Shown here: piece after piece, positions 1 through 11,200 of the stretch
Layout of the letters: each line of letters starts with the position of its first letter
How positions within the stretch are numbered: position 1 is the first letter of the stretch
Assembly (NCBI RefSeq): GCF_947623445.1
Contig: NC_135241.1
Location: forward strand, 21,950,501-22,014,500
From: Clavelina lepadiformis
Taxonomy: Eukaryota > Chordata > Ascidiacea > Aplousobranchia > Clavelinidae
Length of the DNA: 64,000 nt
Reading direction: 5' to 3'
The notes under the pieces: generated by a model
What the model was told of the DNA's origin: nothing
What the model saw: only the letters and a program-made list of their open reading frames with translations
The model's database searches: none
Program-made: the position numbers and the translations under genes

Positions 1-951
1 AGTCGAACCTCCACAGAGTTGTATCTAGCATGGTTAATACTTTCAAGAAGAAACTTTACATTTTTGTAATCTTCTCTCATTTGGACAGAATGGTCAACGG
101 GTATAGATGGATACTGGTTTCCATTGTTAAGGAGGACACATTTCAAACTTCGGGTAGAACTGTCTATAAATAGGCGCCACTCCTTTGGGTCATGATCGAG
201 CTATTCCTATTTCTTCAAAAAGGTTATTAACATTACTACAGAAGCAAAGAGAGCCTGCCACAGAAAAATACCTTGAAAATCTTTCATGCCTTTTTCTCGA
301 CAAAGAACATCGACATGACGAATCTAATAAGTTCCATTGTTTCAACCTTGAAGTCAGAAGTTCGGCATTTGACTTAGTGAACCCCATGTCTCTAACTAAA
401 TCATTTAATTCTTGTTGGCTTGGGAAGTGTGGTTCTGAAATCATGTCTGTATGAGATATGTTGAATTCATCATCGGATTCTTTTTCAATATCTTCAGACC
501 CTGCTAAATCTTCTGGAGCTTTTTTGCTCGGTGGTTTGGGCAGTTGCAACTCACTGCTATGCGGAACAGGTGCAATAGAAGACGGTATAGAAGGATATAC
601 AATGTCACGTCGGTTTTTAGTTCTTCTAAACCTTGAAATGTCAACCATACAGAAATAGCAGTCATCTGTATGATTTTGGGGTTCTCTCCAGATTCTCGGA
701 ATAGCAAATGGCATCGAATGCCGGTCTCCTCTAAGCCAGCCATCCAAATTTGATCGGCATGTTCCGCAGATCACATGAGGTGCCCAGTGTTTATCTTGGT
801 CACCAATTTTCATGCCAAATTAAAGTTCATAAGCGTAAGAAAATTTTGCTTCTACCTTTATTCTGTATTTCACTTGCTTTAAACTAATGTATAGACCACA
901 GACATAGCAAAAACTATCAGCAGACAGCTTACATTTACGTGATGATGACAT
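1..951 (-). mobile_element. Fragment of a multicopy invertebrate ORF family, broken, runs off the left edge
   Basis: Reading the minus strand from an ATG at 949-951 gives a Cys-rich N-terminus (CxxC pairs), then the motif KIGDQDKHWAPHVICGTC, a second CxxC (CYFC), an acidic/proline linker ending near PVPH, then LVRDMGF...LLTSRL and, at the window edge, KEWRLFIDSS. I recognise this motif order from a family repeated many times in invertebrate genomes and usually taken as mobile-element cargo. I cannot name the superfamily. No terminal repeats are visible because the element leaves the window. The reading frame looks broken at least once, so I treat it as a fossil. It lies just upstream of the large modular gene but on the opposite strand and is unrelated to it. 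Confidence 0.55.
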
Positions 952-1401
952 CCCTCAATTTATCGAGAATCACGCTACCTGTAATTAACCTGATAAGATA
1001 CCAGTAACAATAAAATAGTCAATGTGGCAACCTTGGTATACTGGCTCACTGAGACTATGCCAAGAATGATCATTGTTACGATACAGGCTACAATTATGAA
1101 GTTAAAATGTTGGGCCATTGTGACGTCACACTGCACCAATGTTATAACAAATTTACAATCAGAGTTAGAAAAAACAGGGTGCTGAAAGTTTAAAAAGCTT
1201 AAAATAACATTTTTATACAACATTTGAGACAAAAAATTGCCAGAAATATGTTTTACTCAGTAATATGTTTCAGAAAATATTAAAAAATCGTCACAACTAA
1301 ATTTTTGTTACATGGTGGTTTGAAAATTTATTTTCAAACTAATTTTGTTTTAATGAAAGCTACACTACTTATTGTGTAAAAATTTGCATTGTACATTGCA
1401 G
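952..1401. other. Non-coding stretch before the first recognised exon of the large gene
   Basis: No exon is supported here. A palindromic CRE-type octamer TGACGTCA sits at 1121-1128. The stretch ends with a splice acceptor (AG at 1400-1401), so at least one upstream exon, presumably with the start codon and signal peptide, lies further left, probably outside the window. Confidence 0.5.
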
Positions 1402-2289
1402 TTCCACGAGGCAATATTGCTATTGGCAGCAAATTTGCAATTCGAAATGCCTTAAATGATCAATGCTTGCAGGTAATAACTAATAACATTTCAGAGCTAT
1501 GTAATATCAGCTTTAAATCCAAGGCTAGTAACTGTAGTCATTTATATTTTTCATTATTTTGTATAAAGACAGATGACACTGGTAATGTATTTACCAAAGA
1601 GTGTGCACCGATGGGGAGTGACAAATTCGAGATTTGGAGATTCACTGAAAGTCCATCAATGATCATGCATTATGCTACACGGCGATGCCTTTCAATTAAC
1701 CTTGGTATAGTGTCATCAACATAAATGTAATAGAAGATGTCAATGGCTTGGCATTTATGCATAATTTGTTTGCCGCAGTGAGGTATGGGTCGGCCGTATT
1801 GTCAAAGTTATGCAATATATGGGATTCCAATCAACACTGGACTCTCTTTCCTCGCCCAACTAATGTACTTGGATCACAAAATAAGTTTCCATTTTTTAGG
1901 TGAATATAGAAAGTCATAGAAAGGCTGTTGTTTTAATTCTATTTGGTGTTGAATACTTTTTTGATCTTCTAGCTTCCATTTGCTCGCTGACACGAAATAT
2001 GTTCTAATTGTTGATGGACCGGCTAAAGTTGTTAAAATTAAGGATGACACCACTCATGAATGGGTCGCATTTAACAAGTAATAATTATTATTTCTAAGAA
2101 TAAAAAGAACTTTCGACTAAAACGCTGCTATTTTTTTTACATTCATCAAAATTTTTATTGAGAAATTTTATCCCCCTTTCCAGATATTCCCAACTTGCCT
2201 CATTAAGCACAATGACAGATTGCATCATTGCGAATGGAACTTTTAAGTTTTATCTAGGTAACGTGTCCACAACCATTACCGGAAAAAGG
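1402..2289 (+). other. R-type (ricin B-like) lectin module of the large gene
   Basis: Exons 1402-1704, 1779-1901, about 1971-2080 and 2183-2289. The first opens with FAIRNALNDQCLQV and contains RRCLSIN; the second has the QxW-type signature CNIWDSNQHWTLF, and the third ends THEWVAF. Regularly spaced C/W motifs of this sort mark beta-trefoil ricin-B lectins, which bind sugars in many animal proteins. Junction phases are consistent across 1704/1779 and 2289/2442. The copy is divergent, so carbohydrate binding is inferred, not shown. Confidence 0.6.
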
Positions 2290-5200
2290 TGATCATATCA
2301 AAAGATAAATAAAGCATTCGATTGCTGAATGTATAAATATTTAGTGTAAATAAAAAGAGATAGAAATATAATTGATGATTCTTGGATAGATAAGATTGCG
2401 TTGATTGAAATCATGTTTATTTGTTGAATATTTTATTGCAGCTGCTTACCATGGTCAGAGGAAGATAAGGAAACGTTTCCAGAGTTGCAGGAAAATTTTT
2501 GTCGAAATCCCGGAAATATTTCCGATGATCCTTGGTGTTACGCAAATGATGTGAGTTTTATATTTTCTGCGATGCGTGATGCAGTGATGCGAATATTTGG
2601 TGTCATATATTTGTGTGCTGTAACTTAGTCATGATAAAAGTTAATTGTTGTTCAACGAACACTGAACATTTTCTATTTTTTGTTGATTTTAATATCTTAA
2701 ATTTAGTTTTTACTCAACTGGAGAACGCATATCATGTTTCTAAGATCTGTTTTACAAAAAAAAAAAATAATAAGCTAAAAATTTTTGTTTCAGAACAATA
2801 AAATAAGAGAATACTGTCTGCTGATATCATGCCCATCGTCAAAGGTAGCGATAGATAAAGACGGGAAATGGTATGCTGTTCCAGGTCATGAGAAAATGTC
2901 ATTTGTTTGTCAAGCAGGTGGAACAATCTTTTATTGTTTAAGCAAACAGAGGCCACATGTTCAATAATTATGTCTCTTTTTAATCTCATTGGACATGATG
3001 TAAAAATATGATGATATCAGCTCGTTGTTGAAGGCAATAGAAAGATTTTATGCACATTTTGGTATAGTATAGGCTCGGAGTGGGCAAAATATACATATAT
3101 AGAGACATATACATAGATACATCATATACATAGACACATTATTTTATGCTATGTGTAATCATTCATCCACATCTTTTCTTATTTCTGTGCCGAAATCTTA
3201 GAACCAGAGTGTTATCGTGGTATTGGCTTGGACTATATAGGAGCCTGGAACAATACCCCTTCCGGTCTCTGCGTACCCTGGTCAGATCACATAGATGAAT
3301 ACAATCCTGAACATAATTACTGTCGTAATCCCAACAAGTATATAACTTCTGATTTTAGAACATACTTTCTGACAAATTATTATTAATAATTTCACTCAAT
3401 TTTGTTTACGACATTCTGTGTTGTCAGCCTCATAGCCTTAAAAATTTTTAAGTTTTGACTTGTATTTAATTGAATAAATTTGTGTTTTTTTACCTGATTT
3501 GTACAAAATATCCTAAACATTTTCTGGAGTAAACAATAATTTTTGTCCATATTTCAGCTCACCGTTGGGTCCATGGTGTTACACTGCTGTTGCAATAGCT
3601 CGGATAGTGCCTTGCCCTATACCACAGTGTCGTGAGTTGTTTTATCTAACGTTTTCCACTTTTGTCATTTACACTGATTCTTAACGAGCGTTGATTGATT
3701 AGTTATCAGTAGGTTAGCTACTAATTTTCATGGTTTTATTGTTATTACCGTATTATTACCCTTCAATAAAACTTGCAACAAGTTTTCATCAAATAAATCA
3801 TCACTTGTTACATAGTTCAGTGTCTTATGTTTGCTTGTTGTTGCCGTCAGATCTAACCTGTGCCAACATACCTCACGATTTGTACCACGCCGAAACCGTC
3901 CAGCATAAATTTTCAGCGACTGTTTATGGCGTGGAAGTAGATAGTGTAGTAATCACACAATGCCATCGCGGATATTGGTATGCAAAGGAGCAGTACAGAG
4001 ATACAACAACTTGCGTTCAAGGAGATTGGCAGCCCGAGCCGATTCATTGCAAAGGTGCTTTGTCAGTTCCAGTAAGAATACGGCTTAAAGCTCACAAAAC
4101 AATATGTGCGTGCTTACATATTTGAATGTTTTTTCAGCTATAACTTGTTACCCTCTCTCAATCTTGATCCCGGAAACAACCCCTTTAGCTCGGAAAACAG
4201 CTATGTATGGGGAGACAAGTTCTTTTATGTGCAATGAGGGCTTACTTGCTGGTGCTGGCAAGCTAACAAGTAAGCCATGGCTGCATTTGAGTGTGTGGGA
4301 TCTCCTTTTACTGATTAAGTAATTAATAATACACTTACACAGTAGAACTTGCGTATAATAGAAACATTGGCACAACTTCTTTGTTCCTGACATAAGCCCT
4401 ATATTTTTCATGCTTTTAAGTGCGCATCGACATGCTATACAGGAACAGTTTGGTAGTTTCAGCGCCATTTTTTGTCCTGCTAAGTTATTTTCTTGTGGTT
4501 ATGATGGCGTTTGTGTACACAGGGGTATTTATTTTGACCTCTGATGATGTTAGTTGCGGTTGTGACATAATCAATGTGTTTTTTAAGTCATGCGAAAGTT
4601 CTGTAGCGATTTTTATTTTGCTTGAAGACTTTTATCCTTACACAGTTGCCGTCTGGCAACTTAGCATTCAGCAGAAATTTGCATTTTTGCTAGATTTGTT
4701 GGTAGAGATAGTTAATAATTTTTTTTTCCAAATTCTTTTGAGGTATCATTATAGGCATGTTCTAATGCACAAGTAAGTACTTTAATTAAAGCACTAACTT
4801 ACTAATTATTCATAACTGAATGACGAGTTTAATATATCATCTTCCCCGATAAAATGTTAGAAAATTGAATTCAAATTCAATCCTTTGTGTTGTTATGTCT
4901 CAGTCAGTTTTCGTTGCAATAACCATGGCGAATGGGAAGATTTGGAGAACCAGCAGAGGAATTGCACTCCCGCGTGCGATCCTGGATGGAAGCAATTTCG
5001 ATCATTTTGTCACAAGATAAATGAAACGAGACTTAATTTTAACGACGCCCTTGCCGCTTGTAAAGCTAACGTGCGTTGAGTTTGAGTTGCTTTATCAATT
5101 TCTGTTGATTCAATTTAATAAACTTCAACTGTTTTTGTGACATAATAATAAGAGATAATGTTCTTATTTAAATTTTAGTTTGAAAACACTTTAAACGTTT

Positions 5201-8200
5201 TTGTTTGTTTTAAAAGGGTGGGACATTGGCCGACATCGATGACAAGATTGAATTTGATTTTCTTAAAGACATGTTATTCGATGAAGGCAGCGCCGTACAT
5301 GGTGACGACACCCTTTACTGGGTCGGGGTCAAACATTACCCCAAAAGCCCGCCACCCACTGACCCAATGTGGAGAGATTGGAGGTGAGGACGTTTATCGG
5401 CATCGCTTACTTGATGACAAAAATAAATACGATTAAATTTGATCATTTAGGTCAATAAACGCATTGAACAAGTTTGAAGTAGAAGATAAGAAAGGCGCAA
5501 ACTATTTGCCCTTTCTCTATACCATGTTCTACGTGATGCATTACATGCACAACAGATACACCACTGAGTTTGACGACATTCTTGCGTACAACTTGAGGTA
5601 ATAAGTAGCAGTGTAATAAACTCAGTAAAAACTATAATTACCAGTGAATGGTTTTCAGTCATCAACGTTATAATAACCTGCTCAATTGCATCAAAATCAT
5701 TCAAAAAAATTCTCATTCCCACCTCAGATGTATGTATGTTGACGCAAAAGAACTGTTTGTCGCCACTCGAGGTTGCTACGATTACCCCAAAGAGAAGATG
5801 CTTTGGATGTGGATTTCACCTTATCACCTTTACAACGTCCCCAACAAGATGTGTCTAACAGGTTCCACGTTTACGTTTTCACTAATGTGGGGGTTCCTCA
5901 ACCAGGAGGGCAGTACTTAGGGAAAGGCAATTATTGGGATCACAAACTAGTTATTTTTTGTTAGTCGAAAGCTGCATTTTAGACAGGAAGGAGTGTGATA
6001 ACACAGAGAAATCTTTCTAGGAGTACGAGTCATGAAAAAGATTGAGAACCACTGCACCAATGGACCTTGGAATTTTGAAATTTGTCCGATTATTTTCAGG
6101 TTTTTCAGTGAATGGATACGCTAGAGACGACATCAAAGAATCCGCCAAAGTAGAAACTTGTGACATCGGGAACAATCTCCAGTTTGTCGGCTGCAGACGG
6201 CATGGCAGTGGATCATCACTGAAGCTACTGTTCAATGAAAATAGTTACTTTGTAGACGATGTCACACAACCGTGGGATAAAGTCCAGATGGCTGGAGGGT
6301 TAGTTATGTTGAATAAGTGTTGTCAATATTCATTAGTTTGTAGTATTTCTTGTCATCATAATACACGATATCTACTTCTGTAAAAGGCTTCCTTTAGTTG
6401 TAACTAACGCTATGCATATATTCACAAGTAAAATACAATATTATATTAGTAAAAAGCTGACAAAGACTAAAACTCTAATACTTCACGCGCAATGTGTAAG
6501 TTTATATACATAGCCTCATTTTGTGTGCATTGTTGTAGATTTTATGCTGGGAATTACTCACGCTGGGTCTTGAACACAACCGACTTTGACGTCTGTCACC
6601 ACAGCATAATGATGACAGGTTAGTTCACCCTCGTTGTGGAAATATATCCTGGCTTATGGTAACTTTCAGTTTGAAGACAGAAATTGCATCTTTGCAATCA
6701 TTTTTACTGCAGTAAATAATAATTAGCCACTTTGCATTTGTTTTAGCAGCTTGTGACCTTAAAAGTATAGTCAAAGTTTCACAGCACAAAGTTCTCAGCA
6801 AAGTGCGTACGTGGAAGCATTAAGAGCTGTTTGTCGATATCATTCTAAGGCAATTTATATATCAGTTTCAACTGTCAAACAAAACAAACACAGGAAATGC
6901 GTTTCTGCTTTGGGAGGGGACAGTTGCTGCTGGAAACAGTTACACATTTGCAGAAGCTCAAGATAAATGCAGAGAGCATGGAGCTGAGTTAGCCACAGAA
7001 GATCAACTTGCAGATAAAGTTCAGAGCGATGTACGTGAGTTGAGGCCAAGGTTTTAATCGAGCGCAATCAGTTTGGTTGTATCAAAATGCAAGTTTGGTG
7101 CTAAATCAGTTTCCCTAGCCTGTCTGTTTTGAGCTCACTCTTACAAGCAAGATTCTTTCAACTTTTTTTCTTTTTAAACATTTTGATATTCAATTTGACC
7201 CAATCATCTTGCGTAAAACTTAAGGATATTTCTTCTTGCTCGTGTGCATGGGGTGACGGCAATGTCGCATTCTCTGTCTCGAAAACCAAAGATTCTCTCT
7301 GTCATAAAAGTGCGCCAAGTGGCGGGGTGAAACAATGCACCCCCACCCCTACCAAGGCAGATGCTTGGTGCTACAAAGGTAACGGCTGGATTTGTCACTT
7401 AAAGTTAAAAACTTTAGTCGAAACACTTTGATGATGTCTATGTCAAGGCACCTCACGAAGTTTGATTGACATACCTTGGGCTGTTGCAATCTGGCTTCAT
7501 AATTCCTCCCGGGAAGGAGTCCAGGAGAGGGATTCTGACAAAACCGCCAAATTCATTTGCAAGTTAGTGACACTTTGCATGCGTTATTGTCAGTGCCGGA
7601 TTTACCAATAGGCTACGCAGGCTGAAGCCTAGGGCCTCGAAATTCAATTTCGAAGTTTGGGATTGAAGCCTTTAATTGCTTTAGAGAACCTTACGTCTTA
7701 TTTTTAGGGCAGGGGTTCGTCTTTTGGGCATTTTGACACCTTTGGTATACCATTTTGTACCAAAGACATCCCAAATTTTTTTTTTTTTTTTTTTTTTTTT
7801 TAAGGAGCATTGGTTGCTTTGCACGCACAGTCGAATCTGACTTCAAAAATAAAATAAGGGGCCTCACAAATGGAATAGCCTAGGGCCCTAGGGTCTCTCA
7901 TGGTCTAAATCCGGTCCCGGTTATTATGCATTGCCATCGTGGATGAAGCACATTATATCTTATTTTTTATACTTTGTGTCTATCATAAGATGTAAAAATA
8001 ACTTGTCTGTGATTTCAAGGAAAGAGTCAAGATGGCATTGTGCTGATCCACCAGACATTTACAGGGCTACAATAAGGGAGAATATTCTTACTTCTTACTC
8101 TTATCTGGGCACTTCGGCTTATAAATGCGATCCCGGATATTGGTTTGAACGGGGAGTCTTCATCCAGGTAGTTTCATAGTAATTGAAGCGGGTAAGCTTC

Positions 8201-11200
8201 AAATGCATTGGTGTGTTATCCTAACCCTGTATTGTTGAGCTAAAGTTTTTGCCCAACTTAAACTTGACAATGGTTTTTCTCAGGTTGAGTCCCAGTTTGT
8301 TTGGGCGTATGTTCGAATAGAAATTTTTTAATTTTAATCCAATATTGCTCCATATTTTATCTGTTCTCTGATCACCTTGACCATTGAACAGGTTTAAATG
8401 TTGTTAATGACTTGCACGGGACTTTTTGATAGCAGCCACGCTGTGTATCGAACAGATGTAAATCAGCTGAGTGACAGTTCATTTGAGTGACATAATTATG
8501 ACATAAATTATATTCATTCGAGTGACATAATTAACCCTAACCCATTACTGTAGTTTGAACAGTACTTACCAATGTGTCACTCAAACGAACTGTCACTCAG
8601 TTGATTGACAACCGTATCGAACAGCTCGTAACACTGGGTCTCGGCTCTCTGACCACTTGCCTACTGAATTTCTAGGATAGGTTTCTTTTACTGTATTTCT
8701 TTGCATTTTCACAGACAATAATCTGCAGCCCTGATCTCTTGTGGATACCTGATCCAGAATCGCTGATGTGCAAATGTGAGTTGATGATTCTTGCAAAGCG
8801 TTTTATTCAAACAGAATGTCGGTAATATTTTTGAAATATTCACAGTGCTCGACTGCGCCCAGCCGCCAGACATCTTATACGCAAGTCAAACTGTGAATGG
8901 TTTGGACTACTTAAACGTAACAGAGTATCGATGTGGTCATGGCTACTGGTTCACCAAGGACTTATTTGTCTTGAAAGTTCAATGCAAGGAACACGGGTTG
9001 TGGTTTCCGCCCCCTTCAAGTAAAACCTGCAGCCGTAAGTTTTTAGGAGTTCTCTTCTAAATAAGGCAAAACGTGTCCATATGATACCGCCATTGGCCAA
9101 TCCATGCTTTTGGTATAGAATATAGATTAATTAACAATTGGGCATGTTCGATGTAATTTCTTCTATTGATTGTTTACATAGAAGATGAATATACAAAATT
9201 TTTTTTTAAGCCGTTCAGTGCGATCTTCCTCCCAAAATAGAACATTCAACACTCGATGTTTACACGTTACTGTACACTTACAATGCATCGTACACTTGTG
9301 ATTTGGGCTATTGGTTCGCTCCTGGTGAATTGCAGAAGGATGTCACTTGCAACGGTGATGGCCAATGGAAACCATCTCCCTTTTATTTGAAATGTTGGGG
9401 TACTGGCTAATTGTGATATTTTTCTACTACATGAAATAATTTTTATGTTGACTGTGTAGAGCTACATCGACAATAAGGAAGAAAAGATTTCTTTTTGTTT
9501 CATATTAAACATAATAAAGTAAATTTCTATCATTTAAACCAGGGCTTCCCAAACTGGGGGTCGCGACCCCGCAAGGGGTCGTGTAACGAACTTCAGGGGT
9601 CGCAGAGCGTATACCAATTTTACACGAAGTACTGCATATACTACTTATCAATGCACTGCACTGCTTATTAATTTAAACGTGAAGGGTCGCGGAAAACTTC
9701 GGAAGTTTGAAAGGGGTCGCGAGCAAAAAAGTTTGGGAAGCCCTGATTTAAACGTTTGGTGAAATTTTTTTGTTGTTTTTTTTTCGACCAGAGGTTGTTT
9801 GTGTTCCGCCCCCCGATCAAACCCACGCAGTGTGGGATCACATCGACAAAAAAACAACAGTAATGTCTTGCGCTGAGGGTTATGAATTCAAAGCGAGGAA
9901 TAACCAGAAACCTGAAAATATGACGCACAGTGTCACGTTGTATTGCGGCGATGACGGAAATTGGGAGCCTGATGCAAATGACTACATATGTGTGGGCAAG
10001 TACCAGTCAGAAATTTACACGATCATAACATAGTTGATAAAAGTATTGTTTTGTTATGCACAAGCGCAGTTGCAGTAGTTAAACACCTACATTATATATA
10101 TATATCTTTCAATGATTATAGAAATAATATGTGACCAACCTCCTGATGTTGCTATGACTGACGACACCAGGGTGATGATAGCAAATGCGAAATACGACTA
10201 CGACGATGAAATAAATTATCACTGCAACCCCGGATATTACCTGCAGTACATATTCTCGTTGCACAGCTTGAACTACAAGCTCTGTTTATATGAAGGTTTT
10301 GTTTTATATTTTTTACGATAGTACAAGTTACTACAATTTTACTACAAGTTACTTACTAAAGTTAAATGATAAATAGCATTGTGTGAGAAGTCGTGCCGTT
10401 TTTTCGTTCGTACAGGAGAGGATGGTTTAATATACGCCAGCAAATCCACTTGCATCAGCGCCAAAGCTCTCCAATTTAGGTGGGCTGAGGTGGAGGAGTC
10501 AAGACATCCAATGCAGCTTCGTGAAGCAGCTTCTGGAAGATGCCTCGCCGCTCAGGATATTCCCACTGAATCAGCAAGTTTTAAACCTCTCACTCTTCAA
10601 ATCTGTAATGGGTCGGACGTCAGACATAACTGGTTTTGTGGTGATCATGTACGTTGATTAGTGTATGACTTACTGTGAGCATATCATTGTTATTATGTTA
10701 TTATTATTATTATATTATTCAAATACCATTAAATCTATAGCAAACTATCAAAGTTTTTGAAGTCATATAACTTAAGACTTCTTTCAACGTATCTTTGCTG
10801 CGATTTAATCAAATTAAGCAATACAACTTCAATTTTACTTGATTTTAGTTAATGTAAGTTGTTTGTGTGCCTATAGGAAGAAAGCTACTTGATTTTAGGA
10901 CTTAACGCATCTCAAGAGTTCTATATATCAATTCACATGGAATCTAATGTGGTGCATACGACCAAGACAAGCACAGAAGCTACAGAATTTGTTGCTCGCA
11001 AAGACAAGTAAAAGCGTTTTAAAATACAAAGCCCATGATTAGCCAAATTTGAACTTTTCTCTGCTATTTTCAAATCTTTAACCTCGGCTTTTGTATCACT
11101 GCAAGTAAGAGAACAGCTTTCACACTTGAGTTAAACTCGAGTATATTTTGCTGCATTTTGTGGTTCACAGGCTCATGCATTTGGAGATTGATGTTTGTCG

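Larger units (their letters stand above)
8025..10295 (+). other. CCP array A (five modules) of the large gene
   Basis: Modules: 8025-8167 plus about 8716-8774; about 8847-9033; about 9214-9399; 9792-9993; about 10122-10295. Most share an unusual core, C-x2-GYWF (CDPGYWFERG, CGHGYWFTKD, CDLGYWFAPGE), followed by a G-x-W-x-P-x-P-x-C ending. Exons enter and leave in phase 1, as expected from tandem exon duplication. The last module (CDQPPDVAMTDD ... CNPGYYLQ) lacks a clear C-terminal half and runs into the second R-lectin-like block. Confidence 0.8.

Noticed and set aside
8531-8543. CCCTAACCC run as an interstitial telomere
   Set aside because: Only about two units, inside a MITE; too short to call.
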